Below are positions 33,837 to 45,199 of a DNA stretch of 64,000 bases, piece by piece. The notes beneath the pieces are model-generated. The model was not told where the DNA came from and made no database searches. It was given only the letters and a program-made list of their open reading frames with translations. Every line of letters starts with the position of its first letter. Within the stretch, counting starts at the first letter, position 1. Origin of the DNA: Phlebotomus papatasi (taxonomy: Eukaryota; Arthropoda; Insecta; Diptera; Psychodidae); contig NC_077222.1 in the NCBI RefSeq assembly GCF_024763615.1, forward strand, positions 111,199,417 through 111,263,416, read 5' to 3'. The position numbers and the translations under genes were made by a program.

Positions 33837-34480
33837 GTATGGGTGGACTTTGCCGAAAACGCGCTGTTCCATCCCTGGAATCCAACATTAATTCCAGCAC
33901 GGGATCATTCTGAATTTTTGATGTCCAGCCTTGGTCCTCTACTTAGTATGACAAACGTGCACTGGTAGATAATTCCGATTCAATTTGCACTGTTGGTAAC
34001 CAAATAAGATGCAATTGAAGCCTGATTCCACCCACTTAGTGACTCCAATTGCTATCAATTCCCTCTGATTGACCACGAGATGAGCTTCTCATTTGACCGG
34101 CTTTCTATGCTCTTCCATGAGGGTAGAGTGAAAGGAAACCTCCATTAATGCACCGTGACACCTTAATTGTACGCAAAACAACTCAAAATTTGTTTATTGA
34201 TAGACAAAATACACGGAAATATGAAATTATGATTAAAATTAAACAGCAAAATAGGGGCTATTAAGTGCGAAAAAATCAATAATTGAATGCATAAAACATG
34301 GGAAATATTTTATTATTAGTAACCGTATTGAGAATTTTATTTGGTAATTCGGAATTATTTCACATTGGAAGAATTATCCAGTTCATTAGGTCATACCCGA
34401 TGTATCACACTTATTTGGGGATGTTCATTCTGTTTTCCACATAACCAAGTTTTGTTTTAACTTTTTATTTAACTTATTGT
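33837..34480. other. Unassigned DNA downstream of possible exon
   Basis: A second frame through 33783-33965 is also open and protein-like (VWVDFAEN, then FHPWNPTLIPARDHSEF), ending at TAG after NVHW. It is in a different frame from the Ig-like segment and has no start or splice support. The rest is AT-rich and unassigned. Confidence 0.25.
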
Positions 34481-34489
34481 GAAAGACTT

Positions 34490-35375
34490 GTGATTCAGCG
34501 TCTACCGCCGTCTTAACGTCGATAACCTCCTTTCAGAGAAAAACGATAGAAAACCTCCTTTACAAGATGACAAAACGCACTCAATACTAAAATATTTATG
34601 GTGCCATTCCAATTGAAAAATGAAATGGGGAAATCTTTTCCCTGAACATTTTTAGCACTTTACTGTTCTCAGGTTATCTGCATTATCGATTCTTCGTTGT
34701 GTTAGTTCCTGCCACGACTGTTTCGTGTTTAAAATACACAGAGAGGACCGGAAAGAGTCGGATCGGAACAGAATCAACACAAAAAATAGTCGATAATGCA
34801 GGAACAGTTCAGAATAGTAAAGTGCTGAAAAAATGACAAGGCGACAGATTTCCCTTTATCATTGGAATAAGCATCCTTATTTATAAATGGTTTAGGAGAA
34901 CGATATAATTTTTTGCAGTGACAGAATTGTGGTTTATTGTCCACTGCAGTATTAATGTTGATAGCCACATGTCAGAACAGAGCAACACCATAGAAAACCT
35001 CGTTCGTAAGACGACAAAACGCAACAACTCAGGCGACAAAACACAGGGAAATCTTTCTATTGAACATTTTTGGCACTTTTCTGTTTTCAAGTTATCTGCA
35101 TTATCGACTCTTCGTTGTGGTAGGTCCTGTCATGACTGTTACGTGTTTTTAGAAGCCGGTGAAGACCGGGAAAAAACAGGCGTGAAGGGAATCAATACAA
35201 AGGAAAGTCGATAATGCAGAAGCAGTTGAGAACAGTAAAGTCCTAAAAAAAACTGTTCAGCAAAAATATTTCACTTTTTCATTAGAATTGCGCTATTATT
35301 CATTGATGATTTAGGAGAACGATATAACTTTGTAGTATTGAAAGAATTGTAGTTCAACGTCCACTGCCGTCTTAA
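34490..35375 (+). repeat. Two-copy tandem repeat, ~420-440 bp unit
   Basis: Each unit begins with a GTCYACYGCMGTMTTAA step (34500, 34938, and a third start at 35359). It continues with a GATAACC/CAGAG segment, GACAAAACGCA, GGGAAATCTTT, GAACATTTTT(A/G)GCACTTT and TTATCTGCATTATCGA, and ends GAGAACGATATAA (34889, 35311). Within each unit, TGCATTATCGA-TCTTCG is followed ~100 bp later by its inverse GTCGATAATGCA, making a foldback. A related single copy is at 54715-54915. Unit starts coincide with the GCCGTCTTAGC family core. Confidence 0.8.
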
Positions 35376-35379
35376 CGTT

Positions 35380-36390
35380 GAAAACTATCTGCCAATATGC
35401 CAACAATTCAGAAGTTGGAATCAAAGTTAATTTAGTAGACTGCATCCCAGTACTCACAACTCTGCAAGTTGATTATAACTTGAAGTAAATTTCCAATGAA
35501 TACCTCTTCATATTATTAACATCTGAAGACTAGTGAACCCCCAGAGGCCTCACATAATAACAAATTGTATTTTCTATTGACGCAACAATGAAAATGCAAA
35601 CATTGATTCGCTGCATCCCCAATCGTATACAATTTCCATTTTAATCAACACGAAACACAAAATTATTTTCAGTGGCTTCTTTAATGGCAAATATTTCCAA
35701 TAAATGTCGATTGGTAAATTTTGAAATACCTAAATTTTAAATCGAATCGAAAATAAATTAAAAAAAACAGTTTTGCAAAAATTTCTTCGAGTATTTACCC
35801 TAGAATTTCAATTTTATTGAAAGTAGCTTTTGCAACAACAAAAATCATTGAAAATTGCCAATATGAAAGTTCATCTACGATGGAAATTGTGATTATTTTC
35901 CATTCATGAAACAAGTTACAGAAAAATTGCTGGGATGTATGTTTTGGGGGCCAGAAAAAAAATCCATCTGAACAATGGATCACGGTGGAAAAGCTCTGTT
36001 CAATTATGTTTTCAGCGTGATTTTGCAGCATTCACGCCAATAGTGCATTATAAAGTAATTTTGCCACTCAAAGTGCAGAATTCTAAATTGTATCTTGTGT
36101 TATAATGGAAAACTGAACGGAAGGTCTCCATGCATTGATGTTGGAAAATTGCCTATAGAAATACCTAAATAGCAAAATAATGTAAATTTTACGTAACTTT
36201 TTCGTCAGGTCATAGTTCTATTTTATTAAGAAGCAAAGTATCCCAAATTGTTTACCGTGGTAATATTATGCTTTTCATCCCTTTGTGGCGTTATAAGCGA
36301 TAGTAGTAGAGAAATAAGATTAAAATTAAAGGAAAATTCGGTAAATTCCGAATTGGTAAATTTTTGGGAAAACTTACGTTAGTTTTTCGA
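35380..36390. other. Unassigned intron-like DNA
   Basis: AT-rich sequence with a 78-codon minus frame (35795-36031) and no domain. No repeat pairs are recognised. Confidence 0.3.
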
Positions 36391-36394
36391 AAAA

Positions 36395-36625
36395 GTTACT
36401 TAGGCGGCGCTACGTTCCATTGAGGGACAAGGCCTCTCGCACCAACCTCTCCCAGTTTTGGTGACTCCCCGTCAACTCGCAGAAACGTAGCATAGGTCGC
36501 TCTCGAAAAGTCCGTCTTTCGGAGGCTCTTTGGGAGTTTTCGATAAAGTTACTGCGGACGAAAAATTATACAAGTTTTTTAAGAAAAGGTTTAGAAAGCA
36601 TCCGAAGCTTTGAAGCTTCGGATAA
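36395..36625. repeat. GC-richer islet with hairpin, probably a mobile-element remnant
   Basis: GGCGGCGCTACGTTCCATTG then CTCCCCGTCAACTCGCAGAA stand out against the AT-rich surroundings. ATCCGAAGCTTTGAAGCTTC then GGAT (36600-36623) is a nearly perfect hairpin. No copy elsewhere in the window was found. Confidence 0.35.
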
Positions 36626-36629
36626 TTTC

Positions 36630-39600
36630 AATTTAATTTATTCATATATAGCTTTTTAGCTAAAGCCACCCTACGTTCTGACCGACTATGCCACCAACGT
36701 TTTTCCTAATTAAATAAATTTCCAAACTAATCTTTTATTTACATAAAGTATTAAATTTGGTAAAAAACTGCTACCTGGGTAAGGTAAATGTGTAAGTAGA
36801 TGTATTGTAGGAGACTTCGGGAAAATCACTTCTTCCATTTTCGTGAGGAAAACAAATTAAATAGTAATTTGTCTCTGGGACAATGTACATAGGGAAAATC
36901 CAACCCTTCAGAATTTTCCCAGCCACGCGACTGGATGAAAATTTTCAAGCAATGCACTGCACTTAATTAAAATTTTCAATCAATCTCAATATTGTAACTC
37001 ATACCCAGAGAGCATTTGCAGATGGAAATGAATTTCATCCATCGAGTTATTTTACCCTCCCCCTCCCAGCCCTTCGTATGAATTGTATCCCCAATTTTAG
37101 GGGAGGCTTGGTGTGCCGCTCCCACAGTGAAAAGCTCCTGGGAACAATGGAAGTGCTTTTTGTCTACGACACTTTCATTTCATATTTGCGTCCATATTCA
37201 GAGAGAATATCTCAATATTTTATTGCATCGTCAATGGGAAACGTGACGTCATCATAATATCTTAATGCACTTTGGAAAAGTCATTCCGTAGTTTTGGATT
37301 GTGGGATTTTTGCTCAAGGATTGCGCATTGTGAGGGTGAAATGGGGGTTGTATGGCGCCTGTCTGTCGTGACACCAATTTTTCCAATACCACGCGCCAAG
37401 AAGAGGGTGGTCTAGCATGGCACTCTCAACACTGGGACTGGATATTGTGGGGAGCGAACCAAAAAGGCGAGGGTTGATGACATACACATTGAGACATAAA
37501 ATGTAGAAAACCCACCCACATTTAACTTCATTGCAATAAATAATAATAAAACAGACTTCAGGGAGAGATTTGTGGTGTTTTTGCAGCGTCTGATTTGACT
37601 GTCCGATAGATATTTTTCCTTGGATTTTCGAAGGTGGGCGAAGGATTTTCACTGATCACTAATTTATGACATTTCACCGTATCAACTGAAAGCAAATGAT
37701 GACACTTTTATTTCCAAAATGATAAAATAAACCCCGTCTCATAACTTCAGCAAGACGATGTTATATGATACACCAGGAATTCTTTATCTATATTAGGAAA
37801 GGCTATAAAAAAAACTAAAATTTGAGCCAAAGATTTGAAGCCATGTTAGTAGATTTTAAAAATAAAATTATTATGGAAAGAGTAGCGTACAGAAGATAGT
37901 TGTTATAAGATTTCATATCGTGAATATAAAGAGCTTTTATGAATGCTTAAATTGTGTTGCACTGTGCTCATAAAAAAGTAATTCCTACCAAATGATTGCA
38001 TTAAATACAGAGCATGAGATCTATAAAAATACTCATACAGGTAGGATGAAAAGTTCTAAGACCGGACAGGAAAAAGGAAATGCATAATTTCAAGATCGTT
38101 TTTTCTAATCAATAATCTCCTACAACTTTGACGTACTTGATCTAATGACCCTCCAATAATTCTAAACCAAACCATAGCATAAGCGTATTTGTGGAAGATT
38201 TACAAATTTACTGGAAAACCAAATGATGAACTGCTTTAATGATTTCTCCGAAATTCCCTGCAAGGAAATGTTAGGGAAACGCGGCTGTGATTGCGATGAA
38301 TGCTAAACCCAAAGATTCGCTTGTATCGAGCTTAACGAAGTGCGATTGCAAAGCTATAAAGGTTCTAGTTGAATGAACTGTCATTTTAGGGCATTTATTG
38401 AGCATTATTAATCTACCTGGAGATTCGCATTTTCATTTCGTCTATTTCGAATCGAATTATTTTTGCATTGAAAGAATTTTTCAATCCATGGACTGCACAA
38501 GACAGCCACCACGGTAAATGGTAGAGTATCTGATGGACTATGAATTGCTCGCATGAAGTATTGCCCTAAGTGTAAATGTTTCATTTTGGTTGCTTTTCCT
38601 TGCATTTTCTTAAGGGAAACTTTAAATAAAATATTTCTCTTGAAAAAACTGAATTTTTAGAGACATGTCTTAATTAATAATGTTTGCCGTTAAATGTTTA
38701 TTTTGTGTAATGTGTAAATGTGTAATTTTTACACATTTACACCTTAATACATAATATAATGCATTTTTCTACAGATTTAGTCTATATTAAGCACATAAAG
38801 AGGTCTATGCAGAATTTTACAAACTATTTTAGTAGAAAATTATATTTTTGACAATTTTTAACATGATTGATTAACCGATTTTAATAGTGTTTTCGTTATT
38901 TGAAATACCATTATTCTCCCTTTAAAATTGTTTTATATTAAAGCAATTAGTTTGAATAAATAGAAAGCCATTAGTATTTGTATTTTGAGATATTTATCAT
39001 AATTCAATTTAAACAAAATGTGATTTAAATTTCAATTACATTTTGTAAACTTGAGCTTTTCTGTACGTTGAAAGGTTAAAAATTCCAACAGAATGAAAAT
39101 CTTCTACGAAGCTCATCTCCATTGCAAAACATTGTTTTCACCCCTGATTCAACAACAATCCAAGCCAGTTTTCATTAAAATTAACATTTCCCAGACAAGG
39201 TAAAAATATCAATTAAGTACGAAAAACCACACAACATAACTGAAAATTGTGCAATGAAATTTCATGTTTAGCTTGTAAATTTATGCCTTGACTTAAACAT
39301 CCTGCCAAAAATGCTCATCCACAAACCTCTACACCCCCCGTTGCTCAGGGTGTGGAAAAATTGCCCAACTTTGTAATGACATTATTAAACACTTTTGCAA
39401 ATAGGGGACTGGGGGGAGGGTATGGGTAAGCTGGGGAAAAAGGTATATGAACTTTTTGTGGGGAATCCCGTGGCGGTTGAACTTGTAGCACTACAAATGG
39501 ATGTGGGGAGGATAATGGAGCATTTTCGGGCTGTTTTGTACCATCACTCTCACACATGGGCTAGTGGCTCAGGGAAAGCACCGGGGGTGGTAATGTTGTG

Positions 39601-40195
39601 AAATTTGCATAATGTGATTATATCACTTTTTCTCTTCCCGCTAATTCTCATCCCACTCAGGAAGAGGGTCGAACTTGGATGTTTTCACTCAGCATCTCCA
39701 CATAAAGAGTTTCCGCGAAGTTCCCCCAGGTAGAGATGGAGCTAGTATGTCTTTTGCACCACAAAATTTTCACGGGGAAAAGCTGTTTTTCGGAGGTGGT
39801 TGGAAAACAACCTATATGGATGATTAAGTGGGAGATAAATGTTACAGAAAATAGGGTTGTTTAGAGAAGCATGTATAGAATGTATAGAATTTTCACACAG
39901 CGACTCCCTGATTTCTTGCATCATTACTAAATCTTGTAAATTGATTTCGGTATAATCTGCAAGAAAGGGTGCTAAGAGATAGAGATTCCAATCGATCGAC
40001 CAAGGAAGTATTTCTCTTCGGCCAAGAGAAAAAAATAAGGGAGAAGGTGTGCAAACGAGCATCGCGCAAACCTCCATCCCAAGTAGCATGTTATGATACA
40101 ACCATGAAATGACTATGCAAAAAGATTTAAATGCAACTATCCTTTACATTTGTTGCAATTTAATATTTGATCTCGATATAAACACCTAATCTTTG
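36630..40195. other. Long unassigned intronic stretch
   Basis: Short frames at 37314-37652 (-), 39395-39601 (+) and 39742-40101 (-) were inspected and show no recognised domain or consistent splice framing. 38710-38745 contains an inverted GTGTAAATGTGTAA / TTACACATTTACAC hairpin. Otherwise the stretch is unassigned. Confidence 0.3.
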
Positions 40196-40201
40196 CCTTA
40201 A

Positions 40202-40321
40202 CTAATTTATCTTTTCTTTTCATTGCAGGTGAGTTTCTTTTGCGATGACTAAAATCTGAGAAAGAAGCACTGAGATCAGACATCAGACTCTGCTATCACC
40301 CTGTTTACACTAACGAGGTAA
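40202..40321 (+). other. Recursive-splice ratchet point 2 with RS-exon
   Basis: A CTAAT branch-site motif (40202) lies 26 nt before the acceptor, exactly as at the first site. A pyrimidine tract then leads to TTCATTGCAG|GTGAGTTT, so the acceptor ends at 40228 and a near-consensus donor starts at 40229. A second donor, CGAG|GTAAAG, starts at 40318 and defines an 89-nt RS-exon. The RS-exon shares GAAGCACTGA and the terminal TGTTTACACTARCGAG with that at 14018-14096. It has stops in all frames or a frameshifting length, so stable inclusion would disrupt a message. By analogy with insect long introns this is a two-step splicing intermediate site. A cassette exon is the main alternative. Confidence 0.7.
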
Positions 40322-40329
40322 AGTGAATG

Positions 40330-41340
40330 AGATAAGTGATGTCCTATTGGTCCGTGGCTTATGATACTCTAAAATTGAAGGGAAAAACCCATACAGGGTA
40401 ATTATGTCGGAATTATGTCTTTTCTGGAATTTTGATATTTTTTGACTGTATCAGATATGTAGCTAAAGAGGAAACACTATGTAGTCTGGCTATTGACACT
40501 CATAGTAGTGGATTTTAAGTGTGTTGTAGTCCGTTTCTGTTATTTATTGATTATTTATTTATTTTTAAGTTATTGACAGTTTGATCCTTTTTAGGTTTTT
40601 TCTTGGACAGGATTTCGGTCAAAATAGGCCTATGGCCTAAGACCTGAGCAAAGGGATTTAAGGGGGGGAACAAAAAAAAAGGAAACACTATCTAAAACTG
40701 TTAGGAAATTTTAAAGTTCCAAATTAGACACGATTCCAAATTACCCCATTTTACCCTAAAGAAATTACGTGTTCTCACAAGCCAAATTTATAAACTAGTG
40801 TAGTGGTGTGGAGGTGTTCGCCGGTGTTAAATTGGTATTATTATATTTTAATATATGTAGATATGGGGTTATCAGTTGTATGTCCATTGACATCAAAGCA
40901 TTAAACTCAGAGGATACAATTCAAACATCTTCAATTCCAGAAAAATTCTTAATACAAAGATGCTTCGGAAAACAATATCATGCAAATTGTAAATTTGCAT
41001 GATATAGAGCGAGTAATCTACCTCTTGACTCAATTATCGATTGAGGATCAAAATTACGACCCTACCCAAGGAACAATTTCTCCTCTACATTATCATATAA
41101 AGTAAGGTGTTATAGAACCTAAACTGGCTCAAGAACTTCTACAAAAAAATGCAGGGAAAATATTTTCATGAGGCACAAGTCTTTTGACACTTTTAGTACC
41201 TTTAAAAAAAAATCTTTAAAAAACATTTCTTTTGCGAAGAAAATTTTTTGAATATTTTAGCAAATTATTGCGGAAGTCTGGGCAAAAAAGTGCTTCAATA
41301 GATAGAGGACTCTCTGGTTATGGATAGTGGATTCGAAGGC
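40330..41340. other. Intronic DNA with one half-MITE
   Basis: 40670-40757 (GGAAACACTATC, CCTAACAG, AAGTTCCAAATTAGACACGA, TTCCAAATTACCCCATTTTA, CCCTA) is the reverse complement of the left end of the element at 45964-46186, so it is a solo half element. The rest, including a 64-codon frame at 40808-41002, is unassigned. Confidence 0.5.
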
Positions 41341-41357
41341 ACATCAAAACGGAAAAC

Positions 41358-42105
41358 TCTTCTTTAATCTTGCCCAGAGCTTTCGGTTCTGAATATGGAT
41401 CTTCTTCAGTGATCTAAGATCCAGGATATGGACTTTCTTCAGCGATCGACAAGCTGACTGAAAGCTTTGAGTAAAATTGAAGAACAGCTTTTTTCAAAAG
41501 GAAATCACTTTTTAATCTTAACAAAATCTTTCGGTCCTGGATATTCCTGATTCCTGGATATGGTTCTTCTTCAGTGATCTACGAACCAGGGATATCCAGG
41601 ACCGAAAGCTTTGGTCAAGATTGAAGAAGTGTTTTCCTTTTGAAGAAAAAACACTTCTTTAATCTTACCCGGAGCTTTCGATCCTAGATACCTAAGGAAC
41701 TTTCGGTCTTTCTTCAGTTGTCCATGAATAAGGAATATCCATGTCCGATCTGGGCAAGATTGAAGAAGTCGATCATGCCCAGAGCATTGGATTTAAATAT
41801 GGGCCTTCTTCAATGGTCCACGAATCGGGAAATTTCAGGCCCGAAAGCTTCGGGCATGATTGAAGAAGTATTTTTCCTTTTGAAAAAAAGAAACACTTCA
41901 GTCTTGTCCAGAGTTTTCTGTCCTGCATATGGCTTTTCTTCAGTAGTCTGAGAACCAGGAATATCCAATATCGAAAGTTCTGGGCAAGTTTGAAGAAGTT
42001 GATCTTGTCCAGATCTTTCGGTCCTGGATATGGACCTTCTTTCGTGGTCCGAATACCTTGAAATTCCAATTTCTGGGCAAGATTGATGGAGTGTTTTTCC
42101 TTTTG
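41358..42105 (+). repeat. Tandem array of ~6 hairpin units
   Basis: Each unit of roughly 100-150 bp is itself an inverted repeat. The left arm contains AATCTTGCCCAGAGCTTTCG then GTCCTGGATATGG, the loop contains CTTCTTCAGTGGTCCACGAA, and the right arm contains ATATCCAGGACCGAAAGC then TCTGGGCAAGATTGAAGAAG. Left arms begin near 41360, 41512, 41656, 41770, 41895 and 42000. Spacers such as GTGTTTTTCCTTTTGA recur between units. Open frames of up to 117 codons on both strands (41718-41951, 41773-42126, 41810-42145) are by-products. An RNA from either strand would fold into a row of long stems. No other copy of the unit is obvious in the window. Confidence 0.85.
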
Positions 42106-42129
42106 AGATGACTTGAAATTGACCATTAC

Positions 42130-44630
42130 CGGAGAGTTCTCTCAATACATATCATGCCAGTCATTCATCTAACAATTAATGTATTTCGTTGTTTTTGCAT
42201 TTTATTCTTATGGAGTTCTCACACTTTTTCTGTTCCGTGAATTTCACTTTCAACTTGTGAAATTTGCTTGCCAGTAGATGAATGTCAATTCCGTCTGTAA
42301 AATATTGTCACGTATCCTACGCAAAGCAGGTGATTTTGTGATTGGAAAACTAGAATTTGACTAAAAAATTATCTTTCTTCTTAACTGTCTTACTACTTAT
42401 TGAGTTAGTATTTGTAGAGACCGTCTTTGCTCTGAACGTATCATATTTAATTTTTTTTTAATTTTTAGGAGTACCCCATGTAGTTTACGTGTGACCAAAA
42501 TTTAACAATTCTTTGAATCGTTTGTGCTACTTGGGTATATTACACAATGCACAAATCTAGCACCCAACATCCTGCTTCCTGGCATGCAGACAAGACACTT
42601 GGCGCCATCGAGCGCTTTTCACCCATCCACCTTCTCGTTTTTCTTTCAATGGAATCAAAATAGAGAAATAAATAAAGGGAAAAGTCGACGTGTTCCTTCG
42701 GAAGTTTTGCGTACTATTTCTCAACTTTCTGCATATGATGCACCTAAACTGACTTGCTCTCCTAACTCTTATCCTTTTTTTATTCCAGAAACTTTGAAAA
42801 ATATCTCATATCCCTTACATCGGTATTTTTGAATGATTTAGAAAAATTATACTTAGACATCCTGCATTTTATATATCACCTGATATCCGGGTATACCTTA
42901 GATCCACTTGAAACTTTTCTCCAGAAATTCACAATTTACTCAGATGAAAGGGGATACCATGTATAAAACATTCAAATTAATACTGAGAGGAATAAATCAT
43001 GAGAGGAGAGAAACGCTTACATTTTGCCATAGGAAGCGGAAAAGGAAAAATTCCGTGTAAATTTTCCTCAGAGACATGTGTGGGAAAAGCAGGAAAAAGT
43101 CTACAGCCAGTGCAATTAAGTATTGGAAAGGTAATTTTTCATAAAATTTCGTTGGGTATGCAATTGTGTTGTAATTTTAATAAAGTTTTAATAATAACAG
43201 GAATAATAACCAGGGGTAGACGTATTGGAAAGGATATGGATGCAGAAAAGAACAGGGTAGATTTGTATCATAATTTTTCCAAATAAATTAAAATTTAGTT
43301 GCTAATTTAAATTTAATTGTTCCTAAATTTGTCAGGTTACTCTGAAATTTTTACGTTGAAAATATTTGGGAAAATAATAAAAATTACAGCGGTATGTTTT
43401 AGTATAGGCAATAGGCACGTACTAAATTATGTAAATACCGCTGTTTTAATTTTATTTACATTATTAGAGTATGTCCGTATTTATTTAATTTAGTCGTTAA
43501 ATAAGCAAGTAAATCAAATTTTAGATTACTGAAAAAAAGAATTCAACCTGTTCCTAATGCACCTTTTCTCCAATCATTTGCACACGGTGTTTTCCGAATG
43601 CGTTCAAATGTAGCAAATCGGAAAATCGTGTGACCGCGAAAGTTGAGCTTTTTCATCCCTGTGGCTCCCAACCCCAAATGCTTTTTTCCCTCAACTGTTC
43701 ACTCTTGTTCATGTATTAGCACTCCCTTTTGCGGCTTGGGAAATCACTGGGGTACTTTCCACACACATACTCAGTGATACAAATCGCATTCGCTTATTCA
43801 ACAGTAATTTAGGTTATAATGAAAGCCACTCATACCCATATTCGCCCTCTCATCGACCTCCAGGCGTGACCCAGTAACGGGAAAAGGGTGGGGTCAGCTG
43901 GGGATGGTATATGGAAAGAAAAGGGTTGAATGCTACAAATTGTTCACATACATCTGCATTCACTGGGTAATTTATTTAATACTCGCTTTAAATTGCATGA
44001 ATAAAGTCCTGCTACCAGGAGAATGTACGTTAGGGAAAGTTTATGGATGGGATTGGGGAGGATTTTCGTTTGATTTTCCCGCTATCGTGAAGCACTGATT
44101 TAGTTCGAAAATATGCGATACATGGCGTGGGTGGATTTTCACTTTTAGTACCAAACCATCCACCCAAAGAATGGACTGGCTTGTCTGGGTTTCAATACCC
44201 ATCCAATTGAGCTTTTTCCACCCCAAAATGCTATCCAAATGGGGTTGCAATTTATTGAGGGGATGACGAAGCTTGTGTGGGAAAACAGCAAAAGTGCCTG
44301 GAGATTGTTCAATATAGAACCAAATGATCAGGTCAGCGCACCGCAATCCCTGTCAACAGTAATTTTGCTTGACAAGGAGCTTTCATCCAATCCGCTTGGT
44401 TTCAACCGGATGTCCCCATATGGCATAACAAAGTTCCCTGAAGTCATTTACTGTCCTAATTGACATTGTCGAAAATCAAATACTTACTCACCACACTTTT
44501 CGATTTCAACTATTTTGGGATGAACTACAAAATTGGATTGATTTGGGAATCATTTTAAACTTAGATGCATTACAGTGTCAGCTACTCTAATCCAAGGTGA
44601 AACTAATTAAATATAAAATTCACATTACGA
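42130..44630. other. Unassigned intronic stretch
   Basis: An acceptor-like tract, TTTTTTTTTAATTTTTAG at about 42450-42468, is followed by a non-coding segment. Frames at 42524-42832, 42999-43286 and 44041-44463 (both strands) have no recognised domain. The short motif GTGCTACTTGGGTA at 42525 is the inverse of TACCCAAGTAGCAC at 14851. Otherwise unassigned. Confidence 0.3.
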
Positions 44631-44649
44631 ATATGATGCATTAAGCCAA

Positions 44650-44790
44650 TGTGAGGAGACCTCGACCTCGGGGCAGACCTAGGACAAGGTGGCTGAATCA
44701 AATTCAGGACTTTGCCTGGGAGCGCCTTGGCCCGCGACGCCAATAGAGATAAGCGGTTGAAAATGATGATGATGATGATGATATTGTAGC
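44650..44790 (+). mobile_element. 3' stub of a non-LTR retrotransposon with (GAT)n tail
   Basis: From 44654 the plus strand reads RRPRPRGRPRTRWLNQIQ, then DFAWERLGP. This is the arginine/proline-rich GRPRTRW...Q motif typical of the extreme C-terminus of reverse transcriptases of RTE/CR1-like non-LTR elements. A one-base shift then gives ARDANRDKRLK, the usual A-x-D-R-x-x-W-like ending in decayed form, followed directly by a (GAT)n microsatellite (44763-44781), a common 3' tail of such elements. The 5' part with the endonuclease and polymerase domains is absent, so the copy is 5'-truncated and frameshifted, and inactive. Confidence 0.7.
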
Positions 44791-44833
44791 AAGAATTGCT
44801 ACAGGCCCACACCAGAACATGCTGATACTGAGA

Positions 44834-45031
44834 TAGGGTAAAGTGGTATAAGTTGGACAGGGCTTTTTTTTGATAAATTTAGTACTTCATTTTTATTTGT
44901 TTATTTTTAATGATTTAGTTTTATAATTTAGTTCCTTGTGCTTAAAACAAATTTTGTACTGTATTTATGAAGAAAAAAGCCATGCCCAACTTGTACCGGC
45001 GAATTGTCCAACTTGTATCACTTTACCCTAC
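44834..45031 (+). mobile_element. MITE family 'AAGTTGGAC', copy 2
   Basis: Begins TAGGGTAAAGTGGTATAAGT then TGGAC and ends GTCCAACTTGTATCACTTTA then CCCTA, giving ~25-bp near-perfect inverted ends with flanking TA. The interior matches the copy at 5066-5307 in reverse. The flanks contain GATACTGA repeats on both sides. Confidence 0.85.
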
Positions 45032-45059
45032 TAAGATACTGATACTGAGGGGCTGAATC

Positions 45060-45190
45060 GATTTTGCCTTCGAAATAACTCGTCGAGTAGTTAAAACCCC
45101 ATCTAGCGGACTATAGCGATATCGTAACTTGAAGTTAGCCGTTATTATAGCACCCCTCAAGGTTACACCACAGCTGAACAGTGATTTCTT
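45060..45190. repeat. Decayed repeat shared with ~31620-31700
   Basis: TTGAAGTTAGCCGTTATTAT then AGCACCCCTCAAGGTTAC then GAACAGTGATTTCTT parallels CTGAAGTTAGCCGTTATAGC then AGACCTCAGAGTCACTAC then CACAGTGATTCGTA near 31640. The class is unknown. Confidence 0.5.
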
Positions 45191-45199
45191 TAAAAACAT

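Noticed and set aside
41718..42145. Overlapping frames of up to 117 codons on both strands
   Set aside because: They run through the hairpin array and mirror its repeat units, so they reflect repeat structure.
44041..44463. Opposing frames with a WFY-containing, Ig-like phrase on the minus strand
   Set aside because: The resemblance rests on a few residues, there is no conserved cysteine pair or splice framing, and both strands are equally open.
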